A program made the translations under genes and the position numbers. Below the pieces are notes generated by a model, which saw only the letters and a program-made list of their open reading frames with translations, was not told the origin of the DNA and ran no database searches. Of a stretch of DNA of 64,000 nt, positions 1 through 7,031 are shown one piece after another. The DNA comes from Halomonas alimentaria. Its GTDB lineage: Bacteria; Pseudomonadota; Gammaproteobacteria; Pseudomonadales; Halomonadaceae. Location: the NCBI RefSeq assembly GCF_009902005.1, contig NZ_WUTT01000001.1, positions 1,328,541 through 1,392,540 on the forward strand. Reading direction: 5' to 3'. How positions within the stretch are numbered: position 1 is the stretch's first letter; the number at the start of each line of letters is the position of its first letter.

Positions 1-1009
1 CATCCTCGACTTCTACAACGACGAGCAGGAGATCCTCGACGCCTTCGCCCCCTACTACCGCAAGGCGGAGCTGGCCGATGTCTCCGATCCCAACGTCGTC
101 TACGATCTGCAGCGCAGCCTGGACGCCAGCGGCATCTACCACTGGCCCGAGGTGGAGGGCTTCGCCAAGGCCTTCTTCGACCCCAAGGCCCCGGCCTCGA
201 GCCTCAGCTACTACTGCCGGCCCGCCCAGGACCGCTTCAAGCACAAGTACCAGGCGCTCCTCGAACAGCAGCAGACCTGGAAGGAGGCCCGCCGCATCGC
301 CGGGCAGAACGGCGACGACAAGGGCCTCAAGCGCGCCGAGCAGGAGCTCAAGGAGGCCGGCACCGCCCAGGACGAGCTCGACCTGTTTCGCAAGAACCTG
401 CAGAGCTTCGTGCGCACCTACGAGTTCCTCAGCCAGATCGTCACCTTCGACGACGCCGAGCTGGAGCAGCTGTGCGTCTACGCCCGCCATCTCGTCCCGC
501 TGCTGCGCACCGACCGGCTGCTGGAAGAGGAGAGCATCGACGTCAGCGAACTGGAGTTGACCCACTACCGCCTCACCAAGCGCGAGGAGAAGCGCCTGCG
601 CCTGGAGGAGGCCGAGGGCGACTACGGTCTCACCCCGGTCAGCGAAGTGGGCTCAGGGAAACCCCACGATCCCGAGAAGCAGCGCCTGGCCGAGATCATC
701 GACCGGCTCAACGACCTCTACGGCGCCGAGGTCAGCGACGACGACAAGCTGCACTTCGCCAACGGCATCGCCGACCGTATCAAGCGTGACGAAGCGGTGA
801 TGGCCCAGGTTCGCAACCACAGCGAAGACCAGGTGATGCACGGCCTCTTTCCGAAGAAGGTCACCGACGCCGTGCTCGACGCCCTCAGCGACCATGAGAA
901 GCTTTCCATGCCACTGCTGGAGGATGAGGAGACAGGACGGCAGTTTGCGCTGTTGATCCTGAAACTGCTGGCGGGAAGGACCGAGGGAAGTGTGCGGTCC
1001 GGAACGTGA
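1..1009 (+). CDS. hsdR: Type I restriction enzyme R subunit (HsdR), C-terminal part
   Basis: The reading frame is open from base 2 to the TGA at 1007-1009 and gives about 335 residues; the start and motor domains lie left of the window. The sequence is the charged, helical C-terminal region of EcoR124-type HsdR, the restriction/translocation subunit that associates with the HsdM/HsdS methyltransferase. Nuclease and helicase motifs are therefore not visible and the call rests on overall resemblance of the tail (for example LDFYNDEQEIL near the left edge and LSDHEKLSMPLLEDEETGRQ near the end). The gene is GC-rich, unlike the A+T-rich genes that converge on it. hsdM and hsdS are not in the window. 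Confidence 0.8.
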   Translation, partial: ILDFYNDEQEILDAFAPYYRKAELADVSDPNVVYDLQRSLDASGIYHWPEVEGFAKAFFDPKAPASSLSYYCRPAQDRFKHKYQALLEQQQTWKEARRIAGQNGDDKGLKRAEQELKEAGTAQDELDLFRKNLQSFVRTYEFLSQIVTFDDAELEQLCVYARHLVPLLRTDRLLEEESIDVSELELTHYRLTKREEKRLRLEEAEGDYGLTPVSEVGSGKPHDPEKQRLAEIIDRLNDLYGAEVSDDDKLHFANGIADRIKRDEAVMAQVRNHSEDQVMHGLFPKKVTDAVLDALSDHEKLSMPLLEDEETGRQFALLILKLLAGRTEGSVRSGT

Positions 1010-1036
1010 TTTTCCGTCTCTGTATCAATGAGTGTC

Positions 1037-1063
1037 TGACCCCGATTGTTTGACCCGATTGTT
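1037..1063 (+). repeat. Short tandem repeat after hsdR
   Basis: TGACCCCGATTGTT is followed directly by TGACCCGATTGTT, differing by one C. Preceded by GTGTC, it resembles the ends of REP-like or RAYT-associated repeats common in gammaproteobacteria. It lies at the exact GC-to-AT transition between hsdR and the minus-strand cassette. Function unknown. Confidence 0.4.
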
Positions 1064-1096
1064 ACACTGGAGGATATTTCCAGACTGTTCCATCAG

Positions 1097-1978
1097 CTAT
1101 GATAGCCAAGAACTCACCATCACGGATCTATCACAGTATCTAGCATTATGTTGAAGAATGTCTCTCTCTAATGTTAAAGAAGATATGTTTTCACTTATAT
1201 CTGAGATTAATAAATTGACGGCACGAAAAAGCATTAAAGACAAAACCACTCCAAAATGCCCATTTTGATCGTCAGGATCGGCATTTGAATAAACAGTTTT
1301 AGAAAAAGGTGCGATCCATTCTCGACTATCACAGTCCTCTATGTGTAGGTCATCATACATCCATGCGCAATTATTATACTGCAGGTGGTTCCTTGTTTTT
1401 GCAAAATCTCTAGCGGGCATGCCTCCTACAAAAGCATTGAATTCTGGGTCAAATGGAGTATTGGTTGTTTTTACAACCAGATTTTTAAAAAGATCCCATG
1501 TGTGTATGTGACCTGGCTTGAAATTCAAAGGAAGTAAAATAACAGATGTTGCTCCCTTATTGCTTCTTCCATCTAAAAGCCAGTATCGGGACGATACTGT
1601 GCTTGAAGACATATAGCAGCCTAGCAGCATAGTTATACTTCGTGCTAGGAAAAAAGAAGAAGTATAAGCAGAAACCTCGGCGTAAGTTTGGTCGTCGTTT
1701 TCAATATCCCGACTATAACTTCTTAATAGTGCACTTGCTTTGTGGGTGAGATAAATAGCCTCCCTCAACATAATTTCTTTAGAGTTTAGCATGGAGAATC
1801 CAACGCCAGATATGCCTGCATGTTGGAAGCTAGACTCGTTGATTTCTAACAAATCTTGAATAGATGTGCTTGGTGGCTTTCCAATCTCGTCGTAATCAAC
1901 AAAGCTGAGCCTCCAGTCTTGTCGTAACTGGTGCCAGCTTTGTTGAGGAATTCTTCTGATAACTTTTTTAGGCATCAT
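1097..1978 (-). CDS. Unknown protein, third gene of the MTase-DGQHR cassette
   Basis: A 293-residue protein I do not recognise. It is A+T-rich compared with the rest of the window, has no signal peptide or clear membrane segment, and looks predominantly helical in the middle (residues about 70-130, with many Ala, Ser and Tyr). A RNHLQYNN stretch near residue 205 is weakly reminiscent of RN-type motifs in HEPN or YaaC-like proteins, but I would not assign a family. ATG at 1978 or at 1975 could start it; the stop of the upstream DGQHR gene (TAG, 1982-1980) is one base away, so the two are surely cotranscribed and probably translationally coupled. Confidence 0.75.
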   Translation of the reverse strand: MMPKKVIRRIPQQSWHQLRQDWRLSFVDYDEIGKPPSTSIQDLLEINESSFQHAGISGVGFSMLNSKEIMLREAIYLTHKASALLRSYSRDIENDDQTYAEVSAYTSSFFLARSITMLLGCYMSSSTVSSRYWLLDGRSNKGATSVILLPLNFKPGHIHTWDLFKNLVVKTTNTPFDPEFNAFVGGMPARDFAKTRNHLQYNNCAWMYDDLHIEDCDSREWIAPFSKTVYSNADPDDQNGHFGVVLSLMLFRAVNLLISDISENISSLTLERDILQHNARYCDRSVMVSSWLS

Positions 1979-1979
1979 A

Positions 1980-2999
1980 CTAAATCAACCTGATCATTTC
2001 ACCTTGGCCTTGCTCTTGCATAACATTTTTAAAGTATGTTTCAAAATCTCTTCCTGCTTGATTCTCCGCTGCCGTGCCGGTGCCAATTTTATCCCAATCA
2101 GAAAACTGGAAGTCAGAAACTTTGCTCAACATTGACTCGATGTCTTCAACCCTAAAACCACGCTTTTCTTTCGCTGTTATTGAAAAAATTGGGTGAAGAG
2201 CGTTAATGACTGCACCAAACCCTAGTGTTTGGAAAAATCTTTGTTTAGTCAATGAGAACTCATCTGGGAATACCGATTTTAGAGCTTTGAAATAATTTTC
2301 AATGATGAGGCTGAACTCTTTTTGAGAATATGCGGAGAAAGGCCCTTTGCTTTCGAGAATGAGAGGATATATTTTTCTAACAAAGTTGTTGAGTGAAATT
2401 TGACCTTTTTTAGGAGAGGTGACTACCACGATTTTCTCGAAAAAAATTGAGTCTGGATCTTTTCTAAGAGTGTTCGCGATATCTGCAGCTTTTTCCTTAG
2501 CAACATCCATTGGCTTTGTTTTAGGGGGGAGGAAGTTTAGGAGATCGTAATATAGTGAGGTGGGAACTCCTTTGGCCTCTCTATTAATAGTTACAAATTG
2601 AGCAATTTGATCTTTGAGGTCTAGGCCGATATAGGCGACAATAGGAAGCTCTATTTCAGATTCTTTATCTGCAAGTGCTGCGCCTCTTAATCGATGTTGT
2701 CCATCAATGACCCAAGCGGAGTCTGGCGAATCTTCAATGCTGATTTCTGAATTAATTTCATCATATTCTGCTTTTCCTGCATCAAGTGACAATACAATTG
2801 CAGGAGCTATAGTTTTACGGCTAAGAATGTAGTCTTTGATATCTTTTGCGCGGGAGGGAGATAGTGCCCTCTGATATCCCTCCTCCTTGTCATCACTTTT
2901 CTGGTTTATACTCGAAAACCGCCAGATATCACCAGCGCGTGCTGAAAATAAGTATAAATTATTTTCACCTTGGCTAAATCTGATTGCCTTGTATTTCAT
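1980..2999 (-). CDS. DGQHR domain-containing protein (DndB/ParB-like)
   Basis: The protein (339 residues) contains the signature DGQHR at residues about 99-103 in the context WVIDGQHRLRGA, and further on FVTINREAKGVP, both typical of the DGQHR/DndB superfamily. DndB is the repressor-like member of the DNA phosphorothioation system; other members sit in restriction and BREX-like loci with undefined roles. I chose ATG at 2999 because GAGG lies about eight bases upstream; ATG at 3011 or TTG at 3014 would add four or five residues. The methyltransferase stop (3003-3001) is one base before this ATG, so the two are tightly coupled. A+T-rich. Confidence 0.8.
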   Translation of the reverse strand: MKYKAIRFSQGENNLYLFSARAGDIWRFSSINQKSDDKEEGYQRALSPSRAKDIKDYILSRKTIAPAIVLSLDAGKAEYDEINSEISIEDSPDSAWVIDGQHRLRGAALADKESEIELPIVAYIGLDLKDQIAQFVTINREAKGVPTSLYYDLLNFLPPKTKPMDVAKEKAADIANTLRKDPDSIFFEKIVVVTSPKKGQISLNNFVRKIYPLILESKGPFSAYSQKEFSLIIENYFKALKSVFPDEFSLTKQRFFQTLGFGAVINALHPIFSITAKEKRGFRVEDIESMLSKVSDFQFSDWDKIGTGTAAENQAGRDFETYFKNVMQEQGQGEMIRLI

Positions 3000-3000
3000 G

Positions 3001-3858
3001 TCAAACCTCATCAATTACTGGATTTCTACCGACAGCCCCTGCTTTCTTTGGATCAAAAACAGGCCTGTCAATTTCTCTATACTGAAGCGTCCCGTTTTGT
3101 GCTGAGACGAGCCTTTTTTTAGCTATCTTAAAATAGCTCTCTGAGAGTTCCATACCCAAAAACTCTCTGCCTTCCATTATGGCCGCTGCTCCGGTAGTGC
3201 CAGCACCCATAAAGGGATCTAATACAATACCGCCATTGGGTGACAAAGACTTAACCAGCCTTTGAGCTAAGGCAATAGGAAATTGGCACGGATGACCTGT
3301 TTTCTCCACATGATTGGCCTTAACGTTTGGTATAACCCAGAGATCCCCAGGGTTTTTCCCAAGTGGGTTGCAGCTATATTCTCCCTTCTTATTGCCTTGG
3401 TAGTATTTTTTCCCAGGATACTTCTGCTTAACCCTTACCGAATCTAAATCAAAGTAATAGTTGTCGCCTTTGGTAAACCAAAGTATAGTTTCATGACGCC
3501 CGCTAAATCGGTTCCTGCAATTAGCTCCATGCTCAAAATGCCAAACTATTCTGTTCCTAAGTTTAGCGTCTGGGCACAGCCTTTTGAAGGCTTCATAAAC
3601 TATAAAGTCCAAGGGTATGATTTCACCTTTGTTTACATGATGACCAACTTGCCAGCATATTGAGCCGCCTGCTTTAGTCTTTTTATATACTTCTTTGATT
3701 ATGGGTTCATTGATCTCCAAGAACCCCTCAATTGTTGTATGAACGTCATATGCTTTTCCTATACAGTAGGGTGGTGAAGTCAAAGTGAGGTCAACACTTT
3801 CATCGTCAAGAGTAGGAAGGACCTTTAGGCAATCACCATTAAAAATATTGTAGCTCAT
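3001..3858 (-). CDS. Site-specific DNA methyltransferase, beta class (N4-C or N6-A)
   Basis: A 285-residue methyltransferase. The catalytic motif IV TSPPY lies near residue 30 and the AdoMet-binding motif DPFMGAGTTGAAA near residue 220; this order (catalytic motif first) defines the beta class. TSPPY favours N4-cytosine methylation but N6-adenine members exist with the same motif. No nuclease gene lies beside it. ATG at 3858 (MSYNIFNGD) is preferred because the family starts close to NGDCL; ATG at 3864 is an alternative, and no strong Shine-Dalgarno is seen for either. It is first gene of a three-gene A+T-rich operon with the DGQHR and unknown proteins. Confidence 0.9.
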   Translation of the reverse strand: MSYNIFNGDCLKVLPTLDDESVDLTLTSPPYCIGKAYDVHTTIEGFLEINEPIIKEVYKKTKAGGSICWQVGHHVNKGEIIPLDFIVYEAFKRLCPDAKLRNRIVWHFEHGANCRNRFSGRHETILWFTKGDNYYFDLDSVRVKQKYPGKKYYQGNKKGEYSCNPLGKNPGDLWVIPNVKANHVEKTGHPCQFPIALAQRLVKSLSPNGGIVLDPFMGAGTTGAAAIMEGREFLGMELSESYFKIAKKRLVSAQNGTLQYREIDRPVFDPKKAGAVGRNPVIDEV

Positions 3859-4381
3859 TTGCATTACCAGCCATCGTACAGTAAAGGCAATTATACCAGC
3901 TTGGCGCGGGAGATCTAGACTGTTTGTGCTGGGCAAGGTGCGGTTGTGAAAAAAATCAATAAAAACAACTGCTTATTTGGTTTTGGCTGGCGTTCTCAAT
4001 ACCTGGCTCCTGCTCATGCCGTCGCAGTTGGCGCGCTGATATCGCTGTGTAGCAGTCTCCCAGCCGTTATCAGCTACTGCTAAGCGACAATGATTTTTGT
4101 GAGCGCTTCAGTTGAGGTAGATTTGCTGGGTAGTACCTGTTTCAGTTGTCTAGAAGGCAGCTCGTTACTTGCCAAGGAGCGACGCTCGATGTGACCTAAT
4201 GGTTGACCGGTTTTCGAGTCTAATTCTGGTTTTTTGATCTGTAGACCGGTACAGTAACGGTACACACACCAGCTTCCTATGCTATCCTCAACTTACGCTA
4301 AGCTACTGATTACAAAGAACTGTACCTTCCGCTAGATTTCGGTCAGTTTCCCTTGTCTGTTAGTAACTTATTGTTTTAAAA
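3859..4381. other. A+T-rich intergenic end of the island
   Basis: About 520 bases without a convincing gene. It must carry the promoter of the methyltransferase operon. A 61-codon minus-strand frame at 4080-4265 matches nothing I know and has no good ribosome-binding site. Composition stays A+T-rich up to the tRNA fragment and becomes GC-rich soon after it. Confidence 0.5.
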
Positions 4382-4431
4382 GCGAACTCATAATCCCTTG
4401 GTCGCTGGTTCGAGTCCAGCTGGGCCCACCA
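4382..4431 (+). tRNA. 3' fragment of tRNA-Ile(CAT), probable island attachment site
   Basis: The sequence reads like the 3' half of tRNA-Ile2 (ileX type): anticodon loop CTCATAA with anticodon CAT at 4389-4391, a T arm GCTGG/TTCGAGT/CCAGC at 4404-4420, acceptor strand TGGGCCC at 4421-4427 and encoded ACCA at 4428-4431. The 5' half is missing: the 40 bases before the anticodon loop are A+T-rich and cannot form the D arm or the complementary GGGCCCA acceptor strand. Such 3' fragments are the classical att repeat left at the far end of an island integrated by a tyrosine recombinase; the intact tRNA and integrase should lie left of the window. Confidence 0.8.
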
Positions 4432-4465
4432 TCGCTGCATTTCAAGAACACCAGTCAGCCCACCC

Positions 4466-4962
4466 CCATGGCCGCGATGTCCTTGGCAGAGTAGAATTGC
4501 TATTAGCAAGCTATCTACCTTCAGAGCGATCCATCCCATGGGATGCGGCGCTCCGGCTGACGCACCACGACTACAAGAATCCCGCTTGCCTCCCCTGACA
4601 CAGCGCCACGGCCTGCGATGCCGCTGGTGTAGTTCCACCGTGCCGCAGGTCCGGCACATGCCCTGTCAGAGGAGACCTTCCCTATGCCTCGCCCGACGCG
4701 CCCCGATCCCGGCACCGCCATGCACGCTCTGATTCGTGAGATCCGTACCCGCGTTCCCTTCGCCACACCCGGGTCGAGCCTGTGTCGAGGGCCCTGTCGG
4801 GGCTGCTCGAAGAAGCTGCTGGAGTTCCTCGATACCGAAATTGAGGAGTGGGAGGGCGGCCTGGAGGAGGGCGAGGTGCCAGGCTTCGGCGACCTCAAGC
4901 GACTGGAAAAGCTGGCCACCAAGGTCATGGCGGCGCTGCGCCGCAACGGCTTGGTCGTCTGA
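4466..4962 (+). repeat. Segmental duplication, copy 1
   Basis: This block is repeated in the same orientation at 7032-7531. Similarity covers the coding sequence almost completely and also the upstream sequence (shared stretches such as CTTGCCTCCCCTGACACA and TTGTCAGAGGAG/CTGTCAGAGGAG), with the similarity decaying leftwards to around the short hairpin-like segment ending in TAGAAT(T/C)GC. Copy 1 begins only about 35 bases after the tRNA fragment. Confidence 0.75.
4684..4962 (+). CDS. Small cysteine-motif protein, copy 1
   Basis: A 92-residue protein without recognised family. Cys34, Cys38 and Cys41 (CRGPCRGC) suggest a metal or redox site; the C-terminal half is acidic and helical and ends in a basic helix (MAALRRNGLVV). 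The start ATG is preceded by AGAGGAG at the right distance. A paralogue with about ten substitutions lies at 7253-7531. The frame is intact in both copies and differences are conservative (for example Glu-Ile to Glu-Leu), which suggests both are selected. Confidence 0.7.
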   Translation: MPRPTRPDPGTAMHALIREIRTRVPFATPGSSLCRGPCRGCSKKLLEFLDTEIEEWEGGLEEGEVPGFGDLKRLEKLATKVMAALRRNGLVV

Positions 4963-5080
4963 GCTTCTCTGACCAAGGCACCCGGGCTCGAGGCGCGGGA
5001 GGCGCTTCGGGGGCAAGCGGCGTGTCTCTCTTCTATGGTGAGGAGTGAGGCGTGTGCCTCTTCAGCGGGGAGGGGGAGCG

Positions 5081-5548
5081 ATGATGGGCACCCGACAAGT
5101 GAGTGTTATCCATCCGTGGCGGGCGCTGGGCCTGGCCACGATCGCGGCGCTGGCACTAGGCGTCGTCGCCGAGGCGTCGGCCCAGGGCCTCACCGGCGTC
5201 TACTGCGCGCGCGGTGGCGACGATGCCTTGGTCGTGGAGGGGCACGGCCAGTCGCTCAGCTTCATGCTGAGCTCCTGGCAGGGTGGCATGCACCACTGCG
5301 GCACCGGTCGCCTGACGGCGACGGCACAGGGAGGAGGCTTTGCGGTGACCGATGGCGCCTGCACGCTGCGGCTGCGGGAAGACGGCCTCGATATCCTCCT
5401 GGAGGCGGCACCCTTCGAGGCCTGCAAGCAGCAGTATTGTGGGGCGAGGGCGGCCCTCGATACCCTGCGCCTGCCGCTGTCGAGCCGTCGGCCCCTGCCG
5501 ATGCCGTTCGACCAGATCTCGATGATGGAGACTCCCGTCTGCCGGTAG
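5081..5548 (+). CDS. Secreted protein of unknown function
   Basis: About 155 residues beginning MMGTRQVSV, with a hydrophobic segment (ALGLATIAALALGVVAEASA) that ends in a plausible signal-peptidase site before QGLTGVYC. The mature part has several cysteines (GVYCARGG, HHCGTG, GACTLRL, ACKQQYCG, TPVCR) that could form disulfides in the periplasm. ATG at 5081 or 5084 follows GGGGAGGGGGAG; an ATG at 5045 would put a charged extension before the signal peptide and is less likely. A terminator-like hairpin follows. No family recognised. Confidence 0.65.
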   Translation: MMGTRQVSVIHPWRALGLATIAALALGVVAEASAQGLTGVYCARGGDDALVVEGHGQSLSFMLSSWQGGMHHCGTGRLTATAQGGGFAVTDGACTLRLREDGLDILLEAAPFEACKQQYCGARAALDTLRLPLSSRRPLPMPFDQISMMETPVCR

Positions 5549-5572
5549 CGTCTGGCCTGCAAGCAGAAAGGA

Positions 5573-5598
5573 AGATGGCCGCCAGGGGCGGCCATCTT
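5573..5598. terminator. Terminator-like hairpin
   Basis: GATGGCCGCC and GGCGGCCATC pair across a three-base loop just after the secreted-protein gene and before the convergent 31-residue gene. The flanks (AA before, TT after) allow it to act in both directions, although a long T tract is absent. Confidence 0.55.
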
Positions 5599-5617
5599 GA
5601 TGGGTTATTGGTGAAGG

Positions 5618-5713
5618 TTATCCATCATTTTCACGACCTTTCTTCTGTTTCTTCTCCTTGCGCTTTTCCTTGAGCGTCTTCTGGGGAGCCTTCTTGGCCT
5701 TTTCCTTGCTCAT
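5618..5713 (-). CDS. Lysine-rich 31-residue small protein
   Basis: A tiny frame starting MSKEKAKKAPQKTLKEKRKE and continuing KKQKKGREND to a TAA at 5620-5618. It is about 40% lysine. AGGAGGAG lies five bases before the ATG, the best ribosome-binding site in the neighbourhood, which makes real translation likely. Similar tiny Lys-rich proteins are annotated in pseudomonads and halomonads; no function is known to me. It converges on the secreted-protein gene and shares the hairpin at 5573-5598. Confidence 0.65.
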   Translation of the reverse strand: MSKEKAKKAPQKTLKEKRKEKKQKKGRENDG

Positions 5714-5811
5714 ATGGTCACTCCTCCTGGTCAGGTCCCGGCAAAATGCCGCCTTTGCCGGCAAGCTTTCTAGGCTGGGTCATCCAGCATGTGCGGCAAT
5801 CAAAGTACGTA

Positions 5812-6189
5812 TCAGCGATGCACGTCGAGGACGCGGAGCTTGCGCTCCATGCCGAGAATCCGGACGCCTACCACCTCCTGCTCGGCGGATGAGAGCAGGG
5901 CGGCTCCCAATGGGGAGAGGATGGAGACCAGCCCCGCGGAAGGGTTGGCTTCGGTGGGTTGGGTGAGGGTGATGACCTGGCGCTTTCCCGAGGAGAGGTC
6001 CAGGTACCGGATCGTGCAGTTGATGGCCGCTCTCGTCAGGCCGCATCCGGCCGCCAGGTTCTCTACGCGGCTGATGACGCAGGCGTAATCGATGGGGCGT
6101 CCGCGGAAGAAGAAGGGGTGGCGCATTCCCTTGGTGAAAAGGTAGTCAAGGTACCCTGATTTTTTCAGGATAAAATGTCTGCGAGCCAA
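5812..6189 (-). CDS. GreA/GreB C-terminal-domain protein (Rnk-like)
   Basis: A 125-residue protein whose C-terminal half (VSILSPLGAALLSSAEQEVVGVRI) matches the FKBP-like C-terminal domain of GreA/GreB and of Rnk, which lacks the long Gre coiled coil. Family members bind RNA polymerase near the secondary channel or affect nucleoside-diphosphate kinase levels. The N-terminal part (residues 1-45) is basic and atypical. The start is a TTG at 6189 supported by GAGG seven bases upstream; a shorter form from ATG at 6126 is possible. Confidence 0.65.
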   Translation of the reverse strand: MARRHFILKKSGYLDYLFTKGMRHPFFFRGRPIDYACVISRVENLAAGCGLTRAAINCTIRYLDLSSGKRQVITLTQPTEANPSAGLVSILSPLGAALLSSAEQEVVGVRILGMERKLRVLDVHR

Positions 6190-6356
6190 TTGGATGCCTC
6201 ACAATAAATAATGGCGGTGCTTGGGAGTGTTCCTGCTTTTATAGGGCAGGTTTACATGACCATACCTTAGAAAAAATAAAAAGCAAATCGGCGGTGATAA
6301 GGGTGGTTTTCTCCACTTTATTTCGTTTTATATGTGCCGGGTTAATTGATCGGTTT

Positions 6357-6373
6357 TTGGGGACGCACCCCAA
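6357..6373. repeat. REP-like palindrome, copy A
   Basis: TTGGGG-ACGCA-CCCCAA, followed by TAA. The same palindrome with ACGTA in the centre lies 56 bases further on. Palindromes of this form occur in families at RAYT-associated REP elements. Confidence 0.55.
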
Positions 6374-6378
6374 TAACT

Positions 6379-6403
6379 ACGCCCTCAGCGATCACGAGAA
6401 GCT
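6379..6403 (+). pseudogene. Possible relic of the hsdR 3' end
   Basis: Twenty-three of 25 bases match hsdR positions 879-903, in the part that encodes ALSDHEKL. The stretch sits exactly between the two REP-like palindromes. It is far too short to code, but the match and reading frame suggest a remnant of a second hsdR copy or of a mobile segment. Chance similarity cannot be excluded. Confidence 0.35.
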
Positions 6404-6412
6404 CAGGGGAAA

Positions 6413-6429
6413 TTGGGGACGTACCCCAA
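6413..6429. repeat. REP-like palindrome, copy B
   Basis: TTGGGG-ACGTA-CCCCAA, followed by TAA, the partner of the palindrome at 6357-6373; only the central base differs. Confidence 0.55.
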
Positions 6430-6439
6430 TAACCCCGGA

Positions 6440-6712
6440 TCAGCGCCGCCGGTATCGGGTGCCGTTCCCCGGCACGCGCCCCGGTACCGGCTCGCGGCGT
6501 TCTTGTGGCCTGGTGTCGAAGACGGCCATGGCCTCGTCCAGGCTGGTGGCCACCGCATCCCACGGCAGCGGCGAACCGGCGAGGTGGCAGTGGTAGAGGG
6601 CGTCGTCGTCGATCTCGACACGATGTATGTCGTTGCCCTGATCGTCCTGCCACCAGTCGGCATGGATATGCTGCCAATGGGAGGTGAGCGGGGCGCCAAA
6701 GGAGATGTTCAT
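6440..6712 (-). CDS. Hypothetical protein, 90 residues
   Basis: The frame MNISFGAPLTSHWQHIHADW... is preceded by AAGGGA eight bases before the ATG at 6712. The first 70 residues look like a compact folded domain with many Trp and His (HWQHIHADWWQDD) and the last 20 are Arg/Pro-rich. No family recognised. The same frame stays open upstream to 6964, but that extension has no convincing start or protein-like composition. Confidence 0.45.
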   Translation of the reverse strand: MNISFGAPLTSHWQHIHADWWQDDQGNDIHRVEIDDDALYHCHLAGSPLPWDAVATSLDEAMAVFDTRPQERREPVPGRVPGNGTRYRRR

Positions 6713-7031
6713 GATAGCTGTCCCTTGTTGGACACGAGGCGCGACCTGAGACATGACGGCTTCGCGAAAGGGGGTAATCGCCAGACCTGATTCATCATTG
6801 GTCCCTGACAACTGCTTGAAACTCCAGGGGCCGCTCTCGATGATGCTTCGCCGGTCACGATGGTGAATACCCTTCCCGCACCGTCGGCATGGTCCCCTTA
6901 TGATCAAGCTAGTAGAAAAACGCTGTTTGTAAACATCTGTAACAATTTTTCCTTCAGTCATCACGACGGAGGGAGAGCAGCTGCGACGGCCCCAGGGTCA
7001 GGGGCGGCAGGGCTAAGTGGGCGCGATGAAT
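6713..7031. other. Intergenic stretch, nothing recognised
   Basis: No convincing gene on either strand. The sequence contains mixed GC-rich and A+T-rich patches, in keeping with the mosaic character of the 4.4-7.6 kb zone. Confidence 0.4.

Larger units (their letters stand above)
6190..6439. other. A+T-rich intergenic stretch with two palindromes
   Basis: No gene seen. The left part is A+T-rich and presumably holds the promoter for the Rnk-like gene. The right part contains two near-identical palindromes and a short hsdR-like relic, listed separately. Confidence 0.5.

Noticed and set aside
4080..4265. 61-residue minus-strand frame in the island end
   Set aside because: No ribosome-binding site, no family resemblance, low-complexity composition; kept only as part of the intergenic description.
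4360..4659. Minus-strand frame containing LDSNQRPRDYE
   Set aside because: This peptide is the usual artefact of translating the antisense strand of a tRNA; it covers the tRNA-Ile fragment and is not a gene.
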